Below, piece after piece: positions 46,023 to 58,429 of a stretch of DNA of 64,000 bases (the first letter of the stretch is position 1; each line of letters opens with the position of its first letter). The position numbers and the translations under genes are program-made. The stretch is from Piezodorus guildinii (Eukaryota > Arthropoda > Insecta > Hemiptera > Pentatomidae). Under the pieces are notes generated by a model, which saw only the letters and a program-made list of their open reading frames with translations, was not told where the DNA came from and ran no database searches. The DNA lies in the NCBI GenBank assembly GCA_023052935.1, contig CM041297.1, positions 90,208,021 to 90,272,020 of the forward strand, given 5' to 3'.

Positions 46023-46219
46023 ATAAAGATAAAGAGGTCATTATTACCTCGAAAAATTAAAAAAAAAAGAAAAACCTAACGATCATATTAACTATTCTCT
46101 TTTATTCTTTCATAAGATCCTTCTCCTGACTGTTATAAAAACAACAAAAAAAGAATTAGCAAAGTCGGTCAAGCCGGTCACGCGTGATGCGATCATTAAG
46201 AAAAATGGGGATTCATTTA

Positions 46220-46221
<2 letters not shown>

Positions 46222-46261
<40 letters not shown>

Positions 46262-46279
46262 GTGTGTGTGTGTGTGTAT
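46222..46279. repeat. (AT)n and (GT)n microsatellite
   Basis: About 17 AT units followed by a GT run. Confidence 0.95.
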
Positions 46280-47039
46280 GTGGAAATAAATATCTAAAAT
46301 AATAACAAATGATTTCTTCGACTAAATCTGTGTCTACAATGAACGGTGTACTTCCCATGTTTGAAGGAGTAAGGTTGAGTACATTTGACAGCTTTGCTTC
46401 TAAATAATCAGCAATAAAGGGAGGACCACTGGGTTCGTGTTATTTGAAATTAAAACGATTGTAGTTCAAGAGTAAGAAGGTAAGTTACTTGAGATAATTT
46501 AGAGTTAAGGAGTCTCTCTGATATTGATGTTTCTGAGAGTTTTGATGGGATTCTTCAGATGGGCATCTGACAGGTTGCTGGCAAGCAAGACTTACAAGTC
46601 CTGGCTATGGTTCTTAAAGACAGCAATCGAAGGCTATATAACAATTGGAGTCAAGACATCAATAAGGTTTTTTAGTGAGGAGTCAAGTAAATCCGAGTTT
46701 TTAGGCTTAAAAATTTTGTTTATGAGGAACTGACATGGTTTCCTTTTCCGCATATCTAGATCTACGTACAGACACTTGCTCTTTTCTTATTGAGATAGCC
46801 TTAAGTAATTGATGAACTCAGTTTTAATGAGGTTGCAACATGATTTATGTTACTTCTGATACATATCTTAGAGAATATTAAATAATTATCAGGATTGAGA
46901 ATCACAAATTGCAGAGTACTCGCACACCAAGCTATCTGAGTATATGCCACTTGAAATTTTGGTTCTTCCAGGTGAACTGAGAATAAGTAATAGGAGAGAG
47001 AGGGTTAGGAACTGTGGACATCAGCAGAGAAACGTAATT

Positions 47040-47912
47040 ACTTACACTTACCTACATATGAAATATATAGTAAGGGAAAATATTGCTATCGTAAAAATTT
47101 TCGAATTCCAGTTTTCAACGGAAATACACGTTTTAGGATCTCCTGAGTCCAAAGGACCAAGTCCCGTAAAAAGGTGTGTGAAACGTCCTATGAAACTGAA
47201 ATTTCATATTTAAGGCAACTATATGCCCGAGATGTTACAGAATCATTTTCATCAAAATCAGGTGACCGGAAGATCCACTTTATACCATGCATTTAGCACC
47301 AGTTTACGATTTTCTCAAAAACGCCTCGAACGATTTTGATTAACCTCCCTATATCGATGTAAAATTGAATGGGCTTTAATATCATCTAGGTTTTATTGAG
47401 GTTGAAATAGTACGACAGGGCTTAAATGCCGATATTTTAATTTTTTTTTTTCCTCTAAAGTACCTTTACTTTTGTAGATTTCAATAAATTTGGAACATCA
47501 TTTTATTAGCATTGATAAATAACGAGTAAATATGCAAGTTGAGCAAATTTGATATAAAACTAAAGGAGAAAAGTGCAAAACTATTTTTTTATGCAATTTT
47601 TATGTTTTTGGACACAAGAATAGTAATAGAGATGTATAATATACCGTCGGATAGTTAAAGGTTTTAGAAAGAATATTATCTAAAACAAGGAATTTTAAAG
47701 GTTAACGGAGAGTGATGAAAAGCCAATAAAAATTTTTTGTATATAAAAATATAATGGGTTATTTAATAAAACACATTTTTCTATTGAAATTCAATTTAAA
47801 TAATTCTTAACAATTTATTTGTATCATTAAATGTATTTAAAAACTCTTAAACTGATTTTAACAACGGAGGTAAGTGAAAGTCGTGTGTTGCGCTCACCAG
47901 ATTTTTTTAAAC
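47040..47912 (-). repeat. R1 repeat, copy F
   Basis: Full-length inverted-orientation copy. Its asymmetric end, gtgttgcgctcaccagattt, lies on the right. Confidence 0.85.
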
Positions 47913-49206
47913 TAAGGATTATTTTATATTATTTTAATCGTGAGGTAGACCTTGTTATTTACGATATTTGCTGATTTAATGTAAGCTATTTCAGAACAGA
48001 ATAGGACGGTTTGCTCAGAGAAGTGTCATATGCAACAGTGAAACTTTGTTGAAAGGATTTCAAAGATGAATCCTATAACATATGGATCATTAAATTTGGG
48101 TAGGTTAGAGCTGGGTATCAGTGTGCAAACTAAAATATCATAGTTCTAGAGGTTACTTGTTGAAAAATGGCAAAGAGCTTCGCTACTTATGGATAGCACT
48201 GTTGAGGGAGAATTGGACATTAAATTGAAATACAGTCGAATAAAAACTTTATATTAGCCAGATTAAACTAACAAACTCCCCAATCGCTGAAAATACACGA
48301 CGTGTTGACAAATTGTAATTGATTATACCAGCTGCAAAGGTCACATACGACAGATAAACATTTATGCAAGAGCGATTGCTCTTTTGCAACTCTTATCAGG
48401 AAGGACATGTGCACAAAATTAAATTATAGTAAATATCGAATGTATTTCGCTTCAAAATAGATTTCTTCACACGAAGATAAGAAAATTAAGAAGGATTGGT
48501 GTTTTAATACCCAAAGCACTTATTTCGTAAAACTGTTTTATTCCAGAGAGAATATTATTCACAAGATCGAAAATAAAATTATAGCTGAATTTAATTTGTA
48601 TAACAAATTAGGGCCGATCATAATAAACTTTCGTCTGAGTCAACAAAACAATAATTACACATCACGTAGAAATTTGCTAGAACACTTTTTTATTCTAACA
48701 CAACCTCCGAATCTTCAGAGGGTTGCGCATAGACAGAAAAACAATACAATGAACTGCGCAAAACATTGTAGCACATATCAAAAACCAGTGATCAGTCGAG
48801 CACGCACAGGTCTGAGAGGGAGCGAAGAGATGAAACAATCATATTTTTAAAAAACATTTACATTACATTAAAATATCGAATACAATTTCGATATTTCTAC
48901 CATTGCAAATAAAACATCTCTTCTAACCGCGCCATTTATTACAATTATAACATAAATAATTTAAATAAGGGGAAATAGTTATATAAGAGCAAATATTTGT
49001 GATTCGGCATCGCGTGTTTAGAACATATAACTTTTTTTTGAGGAGGAATCGATCTGTATAAATTAAAATTTGCACACATAAGTGGAATATCAAGCCCGTT
49101 TTTCAAATGGTAACCAAAGACGTAATTGTTTCAAAACCTAAACTAATTTCATATGATATTAAACTATGAAAAAAAATTAAAGTAAATGTGTGTAAAATAT
49201 AAAATA
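47913..49206. other. unassigned, no gene seen
   Basis: Mixed AT-rich DNA. A frame at 48,596-48,850 has no recognisable domain and was not called. Confidence 0.4.
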
Positions 49207-49495
49207 ATGATACACTTGTAGAGAAGCTTCCCATTGGAAGCACTCTAAAAATAGTCTAAACTAGAAGGACTCGAGGATATCTTCTTTTCAGACGCCTCGG
49301 AGGGTAATCAGGCATTGAAATGGAAGACAGGATTAAAACTAGAGGATTAGAGTGGGAATGGAGTTTGTCATGAAAGGAATGATATCTGGTTCGGACCAAA
49401 TTAGCAACATACGGAACATTAAGGTCTTCATGGATCAGTTTATTAGTTACAAAGTAAGGAGCATTGAGGATTTTGGATTGTAGAGATTAAATAAC
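49207..49495 (-). pseudogene. Jockey-like LINE, 3' fragment
   Basis: cacttgtagagaagcttccc and the RT C-terminal region (cttcggaggg..., ccaaattagcaacatacgg) match the copies at 29,245 and 61,461. No intact frame. Confidence 0.75.
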
Positions 49496-49711
49496 ATATA
49501 CATTTTTGTGTGCATTTTATAATTTCATAAACGGTGTTTGCGTACTAACCCAGCAACCATGGTCATTATCTATCCTGAAATCTACAATGCAACCTTTTTT
49601 ATCTTTTATATGTTTCGTTCAGATGATAAATGCATAATTTGTCTCATAAAAATTAGGTAAGTACTATAACACTAAAGAAAGCCCGATATTATATTTATAT
49701 AATAATAAATA

Positions 49712-50150
49712 ACTAAAATCCAATTATGGTCAAAAATCGACTATGTATCTTTCAAGCAAGCTTAACGAGCTGAAGTCGACAGGACTACTTTAAGCAGTAA
49801 ATATAAGTTGTTAGAGGAGTAAAAAATCCTTAGCTAAGAAGCCGGAGGAGACTTAATAATCGCAGAAGACGTAAAAAGGTGGTCCCGAGCCTGTGCGTTG
49901 TCAGGTACTCGTTAAAGATACCCATCATAATCAAACCTGGATTGGCAAAATTTTGGGTCTAGCATCATCCGATCAGCCACCGTACAATAAAGTGACGTTA
50001 AATGAATAAACAAACAAAACTTCAGTGAATAAGAATTTTTACGCTGTCACCATATTTAAAATTTTTGGACAATTATATTTTAATATTTTTGTCCTTTTCT
50101 TCGTCATCAGAGTAAGTTATGGCGTATATCAATAGGCATATAATCGACTG
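49712..50150 (+). repeat. left arm of inverted segmental duplication
   Basis: Begins near aaaatccaattatggtcaaa and ends near cgtatatcaataggcatata. Its reverse complement, diverged, is at 52,945-53,355. Each arm includes the same S1 SINE at the same place. Confidence 0.75.
49822..50019 (+). mobile_element. S1 SINE, headless
   Basis: aaaaatccttagctaagaag to gaataaacaaacaaaac, with the usual tail. Confidence 0.8.
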
Positions 50151-50339
50151 TTTATAAAGTAAATACCTCCAACAATGTTCTGTAGGTTTTTGTTTTTCCA
50201 ACACTATTCCTTCCTACTTTTTTACTGAGAGACTTGAGAATCCTATTGAATAATTTTATTTCTTTTAAAGGTATTTTATTGATTTTAAATAAAAGGAAAT
50301 ATCAGATAATGAAATTCGGAAGGCTGAGAACGAAGAATC

Positions 50340-50510
50340 ACTTTAGGGAGGCCCTACAGAAAGGCAGATCTGTGACTTGAAAACTGGGAACCCCTCACCG
50401 CTCCCTGACCTCCCAAGAGGAGTTCCATTTCCCCACCGGAGATGAACGTCAAGAAGAAATACTGAGGGTAGGAGATGAGATACCTCGTTGAGCCAGGCTA
50501 CTCTTAGTCT
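50340..50510. other. GC-richer island, unassigned
   Basis: aggccctacagaaaggcaga through gagccaggctactcttagtc has a base composition unlike its surroundings. A similar island lies at 56,390-56,540. Perhaps these are old transposon pieces; no protein is recognised. Confidence 0.3.
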
Positions 50511-51866
50511 CAGGATCTTATATAAACTATTACTTTGGATATTATATTTTATACTATGTAGCATTAAAAGAGAAATGAACATTAATAATCAAGTGTATGA
50601 AATAGAACGAACTGGAAATGTCATATGTCGCGTTCTAGCTATCCCGCAAACTGACACGATATGCTTCATAGAACATCAATAAGCCCTAGATTAAAACAAA
50701 AAAAATTAATAACTTCCTCAGAGACTTGGTAAGGTAAATAACGAATTTATTAAAAAGTAAATAATTTATCCCGCGGTGTAAAAATGATAAAACATGTTAA
50801 AGCACGATGGATCTTCAGCAGACCAATGGACGAAGTTATGTCAGGAAATTTGTAGAACTACGGTGGAATAAAAATATTGATTTTGAAGAATCTGAATAAC
50901 AGCAAGGGAGTAGAGCTCATTGCTTCTAGAGGAGACTGAAAATTCCATATTAAATATGGGTTTATTACATAAATATAAATTATAATATTTTTTAAACCTA
51001 ACTCACGCATGCCATGCAACACCGTAAAAATGTTAACAATATCCATATGAAATTCTTGTTTAACACGTTGACTGCCAACTACAACAACTCGTAGGATGTT
51101 TACTTACCCAGAACGCCAACGAGTTATTTCGCAGCCTCGGCAGAATATATTATGTCTTAATAACGAATTTATACCCGCATATGCTCAGAACATAGAATAT
51201 AATAATATTTTATGTTTTTTCCACAGATCCAACTCGCAAGAGTGAGGGAACATATCGGGACCCTTCGAAGAGTGTTGGGGACGTCATTTGAGGCTATTGT
51301 GGCTAATCGGATGATGCTACAATAAGATACCTTTAAAAGAAATAATTATATTCAATAGTCACTCAGCTAAAACAACTATAGATAGGTAGATTGATAAAAA
51401 AGTTTGTTTATTTTTCAAAATTACAGAAAATAGAGAATAAACCAAAAAGAAATAAACAATTTACACATTACAAAATACAATAACAAAAATCAGACACACT
51501 ACATGGTCTGTTGACCGTCCGTGGAGTCTGTGTTTATTGACAAAATTAAACTTTAATCTATCAATATAAATAATAAATAACAAAATAAGAAACAACATAT
51601 CAACACTTCGGATATTATTTATGTACTAAAATCAAATTCACTAATAGTTAAATTCTTTCGTTAGCAACATTCTATAAGAGAAAGCCGATTTGGAGTAATT
51701 AACTAACGCCAGCCAACCTTTTCCATTTATTACCTCCCTATGCGCATGAGTATTCACTTCAGTGCAATCTTGAAAACATCACCAGACTTCAGGATAACAA
51801 CAGCAGTAAATATCGGAGCAAACAACAGTAAGTTTTGTTATCGTACAATTTACAGTGTTAAGTGAA

Positions 51867-52633
51867 TGCTGGGTAACCTCTTCACACCAGTTGACGATAT
51901 CAAAGAAGAACTCATGGAGATGGGTTACAAAGTGCGACAAGTCACTAATGTCATAAAAGATAGAGTTTAGCTTCCTCTATTCTTCGTTGACTTGGAACCA
52001 TTATCAGGAGTAGAAAAAATTTATGATCTAAAAAGACTGTACTATACAAGTGTAAAAGTCGAAAAACCTTATACAAAGAGAGAAATTGTTCAGTGTTACA
52101 ATTGTCAGACGTATGGTCATACTAAAAGTTACTGTTATCACATACCACGCTGCGTGAAATGCGGTGAACAGCACAAGTCCGTGGAATGTACAAAACCGAA
52201 GTCAACACCCGCTGTATGTGCTCATTGCCTCAAGGACCACCCGCCTAAATGCAAAGGATGCCAAATCTATAAGGAACTAAGGATCAGGTATCAAAAACCC
52301 CAAGTACTGGATGAAACAGCAACACAGGCAAGAACTAGAAGAGAACCCTCAAAATTAATCGATGCCAATGTATCATTTGCCCACTTACTTGGAGGTGGGA
52401 ACCAATGTATTGAAGCCGAGGCCCTGCCGGAACTACAAAATGTACCTCAATATCCTCAATCCATTCCACAAATACCTCTTCCTCAAAACGTAATCAGTCC
52501 TATTTATTCTGGAGTTTTGACACTGGTCAGATCCTCCACTCATGTACTGTATGTTTGTGGCTATTATGAGAGGCGCTGGGATCTCTTGGATTCAACTTCT
52601 TTCCCCACTTGTGAAGGGAGAAGCCGAGTCTAG
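51867..52633 (+). pseudogene. Jockey-type gag (ORF1) with three zinc knuckles, broken
   Basis: The frame opens NLFTPVDDIKEELMEMGYKV, hits an in-frame TAG at 51,968-51,970, then resumes LPLFFVDLEPLSG. Three cysteine-histidine knuckles follow: CYNCQTYGHTKSYC, CVKCGEQHKSVEC and CAHCLKDHPPKC. The PLFFVDLEP strand before the knuckles is typical of Jockey-family gag proteins. After about residue 180 the homology ends and the sequence runs into a 3' UTR-like tail with aataaat and an A-run at 52,857, so the element is internally deleted. Confidence 0.85.
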
Positions 52634-52944
52634 GGTCCCTTCAGCAGATTGTATATAGTTAAGTTTGTTTGTATGATTTTTATTTATTTCCCAACTTGTA
52701 TTTATCTCTACTACAGGTTGTTGTTTTGATTTTATTTCTTTCCGATCTTATGTAATTTGACTTAATCATTATTTTCTGTATATATTGTATGAATGTGTAC
52801 CACATCACTATTACTACTGTTCATTATGTAACAAATTGTAATATTAATCAATAAATATAAAAAAAACAAAAAAACATATATTTGATCCCAAGTTTAATTT
52901 TTAGAATAAAAGTATTTTTTTCTAAACTCTTCATTTGCAAAAAC

Positions 52945-53355
52945 AACTATCGACTATATTTTCTATTGATGTATGCCATAACATACTCTGATAATGAAAA
53001 TAATAACTAAAATATTAAAATGTAATAGTCAAAAACTTTAAATATGTTAGCAGCGTAAAAATTATTATTTACGAAAAATTTGTGTTTGTTTATTCATTTA
53101 TTGTCAGTTTATGCTACTGTTGCAAATTGGACGATACTACAGTGGGAGTTTTGCCTATTCAGGTTTAATTAGAATAGGTATTTTTAACGAGTATCTGGCA
53201 TCTTATAGGCTTGGGACCACCTTTTTACGCCCCCTCCGAAGGATTTTTTACTCCTCTAAAAACTTTTTAACTGCTTAAAGAAGACCTGCTTCGACTTCAG
53301 TCCGCTTGAAAGATACATAGTTGACTTTTGACCATAGTTGGATTTTATTATATAT
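52945..53355 (-). repeat. right arm of inverted segmental duplication
   Basis: Reverse-complement partner of 49,712-50,150; includes an S1 SINE at 53,083-53,262. Confidence 0.75.
53083..53262 (-). mobile_element. S1 SINE, headless
   Basis: gtttgtttattcatttattg to ccccctccgaaggatttttt matches the S1 body and tail. Confidence 0.8.
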
Positions 53356-53517
53356 TTAATAAGTCCCTACTAGCCAAACATTTCCAAGAGTCTCAAGGTA
53401 TCAGTTCAAACTGGGGTACAAAAACCAAAATAATAAAATTTCAAAATCAGTTATTGATTTTTTTAAAATACCTGTATGTAACTTTTCCTCTATTTCACCA
53501 AAATAAACTGGCAAAGT

Positions 53518-54895
53518 AATCAAAGAACTCGCTACAAAGAAAGCATCAGGTATTCCCTGATGATGGTATTCCCTCCCTGGTAGTCAAAAATATTAGCAAA
53601 AAATCAATATTACACCTAACAAAAATCTATAATTCCATCTTGAGACACAGATATTTTCCTACCATCTGGAAAACCCACAAAACTATCGCTATTTCCAAAC
53701 CTAATAAAGACCAGAGAGAAATTTCGAATTACAGACCGATTAGCCTATTAAATATTGTATCTAAAATTTTAGAAAGACTAATATTAACCAGAATAAATCG
53801 GCATATTAGACAGAACAAAATCATAATAGATGACCAATTGGCTTCAGAAAACACCACTCTACTGTAGACCAACTAACAAGGCTTACTGATTACGTAACCA
53901 AAGCTTTTAACAAAAAGGAACATACCGGTATGCTTTTAGTAGATATAGAAAAGGCCTTTGACACCGTTCGGCATACAGGACTTATTCACAAATTAATTAA
54001 ATACAACTTCCCTCCTTACCTAATTCATATCATCCCTTCATATCTTGACAATAGACGATTTTATGTTCGTGTAAATAATTCGACATCCAGTATACTCCCT
54101 GTAACGGCCGGCCTTTCCCAAGGATCCTGCCTTTCGCCAACTTTATTTAATGTATATATATCCGAGTTTCCAAACCACTCGCACGTTGTAAGGTCTCTTT
54201 AAGCTGATGATACAGCCCTATATACATCATCCTATCGCATTGATACCATAGTTAACAGATTGCAGCTAAAACTTAAAAAAAAAATCAATAAATATTGCAA
54301 TATGTAGAAATTAAAAATAAATGCAAACAAGTCAGAAGCCATAATCTTTACTAAGCGCAGACCGAACATAAACCATCACCTTTTATTAAACTCAGTCCAC
54401 ATTAACTGGTCTAAATCAGTTAAATACTTAGGCATAATTTTAGATAAATCGTTAACATATACTGAACATATCAATAGAAAATCCGAAAAAAAACAAAAAA
54501 ATGTATTTATAAAATGTTCCCATATTTTAATAAAAAATCCAGTTTAAGCACTCAGAACAAACTATTACTATATAAAACAGTCATACGTGCCCAGATCTGT
54601 TATGCATCGCCCGTCTGGAGCTCGACTTGCAATACCAATTATAAAAAAATAGAAACAATACAAAATACATGTATGCGAATCATCAATAACTACCCACGAT
54701 ATACTAAAATTTCAAAAATGCTCTCTGAACTAAATCTTCCAACATTAAAACATTATATCTACACAGTAACCAAACACTATTTTGATAAAACCACAACTTC
54801 TGAAAACCCATTAAAACTAGAAATTGGTAATTACAACAAAACATCACTAAAGCGCTACACGCACAAAAGAACCAAACATGTACTTTTAAATTAAT
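53518..54895 (+). pseudogene. Jockey-clade reverse transcriptase, decayed
   Basis: Pieces in order: HRYFPTIWKTHKTIAISKPN, SNYRPISLLNIVSKILERLI, then (after stops) LLVDIEKAFDTVRH, GLSQGSCLSPTLFNVYISE, and ADDTALYTSS preceded by a stop. After a frame change come VKYLGIILDKSL and RAQICYASPVWSS. Several stops and shifts make it non-functional. It ends at a TAA at 54,893-54,895 and is followed by a tail with aataaataaag. Confidence 0.85.
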
Positions 54896-55295
54896 ATTGT
54901 AATTTATATTGTGTAGGTTTTTTCGTGTTACTTTTCCTACTATCTTAAACAAAATATTGTATGATAATTAGTAAATTCAAAGGATGATTGAAACTCTGTT
55001 ATCATGAAAAAAGGTCCACTGAAATCATGAAACCAAACATATTTGTATTGAGAGTACATTGTAAATAGTATGTAAATAAATAAAGTTTCTTCTTCTATAT
55101 TTAATAATAATACTTCCAAAATACTTACCGAATTTATCTCCATCGAAGGTAATTCTCATATTTATTTATCGTTTTTCTTAAAATAACCACTAAGTTTCAT
55201 CAAAAATTTAATTTTTAACATACAAATTATGTATGTAACATCTTAATTTACTGTATCATCATTATTTATCATCTGAATATAACCAAGAATTTTTA

Positions 55296-55352
55296 CTCCC
55301 TTTAAGACCTTGGGCATATAAGGGTGTTATGCTATCCACTACACGACAGTTA
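55296..55352 (-). mobile_element. S1 SINE head fragment
   Basis: gaccttgggcatataagggt and gttatgctatccactacacg match the tRNA-like head of S1. Confidence 0.65.
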
Positions 55353-55399
55353 TCCTTTTGTGATGATTAATATTTTTTTTAATAATTAACGTTTTGTAT

Positions 55400-56250
55400 T
55401 TTCACTTACCTATGTATGAAATATATAATGAGAAAAAGTATTGCGATCGGAAAATTTCCCACTTCCCGTTTTCGACGGAAATACACGTTTTAGGATCCCC
55501 TGAGTCCAAATGACCAAGTCCCGAAAAAAAGTCTGTGTGTGGTAACTTCAGCGCAAAAAGCTTAAGTGCTATGAAACTGAAATTTTGTATTTGAGACAAC
55601 TATACGCCCGAAATACTACAGGAACTTTTTCATTAAAATCAGCTAACCACAAGAGCAACTTTATACCACGCATTTTACGATTACGATTTTCTCAAAAACG
55701 GCTCGAACGATTTTGATTAAACTCCGTATTTTAATGTAAAATTTCATAGGCCTTAATATCATGTAGGTTTCATTCGGATTGAAATAGTCTGAGAGGGTTT
55801 AAATGCCGATATTTTAAATTTTCTTCTTCTACAGTACCTTTAATTTTGTAGATTTTTAAAAAAAAATTGGTACATTATATTATTAGTATTGATAAATAAC
55901 GGGTAAATATGCAATTTGAGCGAATTTGATAAACAAATAAAGAAGAAAAGCCAACAAATATTTTTTTAATACAATTTTTGTGTTTTTGAACACAAGAATA
56001 GTAATATATGTGTATAATATACCGTTGGATAAAAGTTAAAGGTGAGTGATGAAAAACTGATAAAACTTACTGATTGTTGTATATAAAAATATAATGGATT
56101 ATTGAATAAAGCACATATTTCTATTGAAATTCAATTTAAATTATTCTTTAACAATTTATTTTTATCTCTTAATGTATTCAAAAATTCTTAAATTGATTTT
56201 AGCAACGGAGGTAAGTAAAAGTCGTGTGTTGCGCGCACCAGATTTTTTAA
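55400..56250 (-). repeat. R1 repeat, copy G
   Basis: Full-length copy running from ttttcacttacctatgtat to gttgcgcgcaccagatttt. Confidence 0.85.
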
Positions 56251-56915
56251 ATCTAGAATGATCAATTTAATTGATTTGGAGCCGGAATCCTTGAAAGTGC
56301 TTTGGCAACAACGTGTTAAGAATAATTTATATATCGTTGATTCTATACATGATGACTTAACCCTTGATGTAGTACATGAAAGATATTGCCTGGTATTGGA
56401 GTGAAGAGGGGTTAGTACCTCGGCTGACGGGAGGATGGATATAGCCCAAACAAGAGGAGATCCCTGTCAGAGACGCCTGTCAATTCCACCATCTCATGTC
56501 CGAACTCTCCATTTAATACCCAACCGAGATCCATTCTGTAAATGAGAGGATAGCACCTCTTCTCGAAATTACTTCACAAATAAAGGAAATGAGGCCAACT
56601 TAAAACTTAATTCAACACTTCATTTTTTAGAAATATTCCTTAAAACTTCTTTTTATAAACTAATACAATAAGTAATGGATTTTATGAATATGGTCGTTCT
56701 AAAATAACGAAATTCTTCGATCACCTGCATCGTGAAAATATTCATGTATAACAATCCCCAATTTTTATTTTCCAAAAATAGTAGACTATTTAGAAATGTA
56801 TAGAAGACCACCAGGAAGGAGTAGGAGAGCTTTTTCTATACCATTTATAAATAGAAACCATAGAAGAAGATTATAGGGCTTTCCGAAATGTCTGATATGT
56901 ATGTATATTAACACT
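56251..56915. other. unassigned, with a GC-richer island
   Basis: 56,390-56,540 (gtacctcggctgacgggagg and onward) stands out in composition. No reading frame is convincing. Confidence 0.3.
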
Positions 56916-57309
56916 GTTTTATTAGATTTATTTTCGGAGACCGTAGACGTGACCATATTTCTGGCTATTATACCCACCTTAAAATAAATGGCTTAATCCT
57001 TCTGTACGACGACAATATTTCCTTGATTCTTACTTACTCCAAACATTAAAAAATAGAAAACCTTCCTACATAACTGAGCTCCTCACCCTCCTCTCTGATA
57101 TCCATTCGTTAAATACTAGAACCCAATCAATCAATATTCAACCCCATCACATAGAACTGCATCCTTTCACAAATCGTTTCTCGTCCGTTCCTCATCCTTC
57201 TGGAAATCGCTGCCCATCTCTATTCGTAAAGCCACCTCTCTTTCTTCCTTCAAACATCAACACTTCCAGTACCTACTAGCATCTCAATCTTCCGTTCCTA
57301 TGTAAAAAA
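56916..57309 (+). pseudogene. CR1-like LINE, RT C-terminal fragment
   Basis: The plus strand reads FIRFIFGDRRRDHISGYYTH, then RRQYFLDSYL and a broken SSFWKS-type end, stopping at SSVPM. It is the same family as the complete LINE at 31,880 (FIRFIFGIPRRSHVSTWY, SSVPL end). Confidence 0.8.
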
Positions 57310-58186
57310 ATCTGGTGCGGGCAACACACGACTTTCACTTACCTCCGTTTTTAGAATCAATTAAAGAATTTTCAAATACAGTTAGAGATAAAAATGAGTG
57401 AAGCCATTAAAGAATTAATTAAATGGAATTTCTATGGAAACATGTGTTTTATTAAAAATCTATTATATTATTATCTAAAATGATCACTTAGTTTTATCGT
57501 ATTTTCATAACTTTTAAAAGCTTGTGTATGAGATAATATTTTCTAAAATCTTTAGCTTTCCAACGGCATATTATACATGTATATTACTGTTGTTATGTTC
57601 AAAAACAAAAAATTGCATTTAAAAAATACTTTTTCAGTTTTCTCCTTTAGTTGTTTTTCAAATTCGCTCAACATGGATATTTAGCTCTTATTTATCAATA
57701 CTAACAAGAAAATATGGTTATTTTTATAGAATCAACAAAATTAAAAGTACTTTAGAAGAAGAAAATATCGGCATTTAAGCCCTGTCAGACTATTTTAATC
57801 AGAATAAAACCTACACGATATTAAAGCCCAAATAATTTTACATCGATATAAGTTTAATCGAAATCGCCGGAGCCGTTTTTGAGAAAATCGTAAAAAGGTG
57901 AAATATGCATGGTATAAAGTAGCTCTTCTGGTTAGCAGATTTTAATGAAAACGTTTTTGTAACATCTCGGGCGTATAGTTGTCTTAAATATGAACTTTAA
58001 GTTTCATAGGACTTTTCGTTTCCGCCCGGAAGTTACCACACACAGACACACACACGGAACCTTTTTGCGGGACTTGGTTATTTGGACCCGTTTGGACCTA
58101 AAACGTGTATTTCCGTTGAAAACTGGAATTCGAAAAATTTCACGATCGCAATAGTTTCTCTTACTATATATAGTAAGTAAAAGTAA
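57310..58186 (+). repeat. R1 repeat, copy H, inserted in a LINE
   Basis: Begins atctggtgcgggcaacacac directly after the stop codon of a CR1-like RT fragment and ends agtaagtaaaagtaat. The LINE 3' end resumes downstream (58,290-58,425). The interruption shows that R1 is mobile and fixes its ends. Confidence 0.85.
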
Positions 58187-58289
58187 TATAGGTATATATA
58201 ATTATACATTTGCAAAGATTTATAGATATAATGGATAACTGATCTTTTATATGTATACATACTTTTTTCTTTTATTTATATATATATAT

Positions 58290-58425
58290 ATAATATATAA
58301 TAAATATTATCTTTAAATAACCAGACCATAAGGATTTATCTTTGCTCATTGTTCGTTATTCTAAGGGGACTTGATCTCAGAATAAAAAAAAAAAATTCGT
58401 TTCATTTCATCTCATTTTTGTATAC
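58290..58425 (+). mobile_element. CR1-like LINE, 3' terminus
   Basis: attctaaggggacttgatct..cagaataaa, then tttcatttcatctcattt, mirrors the end of the complete LINE (aggggactagatgtcccaga and the TTTCA run). It is the detached end of the 56,916 fragment. Confidence 0.75.
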
Positions 58426-58429
58426 ATGT

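Noticed and set aside
48596..48850. 84-aa plus-strand open frame
   Set aside because: No domain, no splice signals, no similarity recognised.
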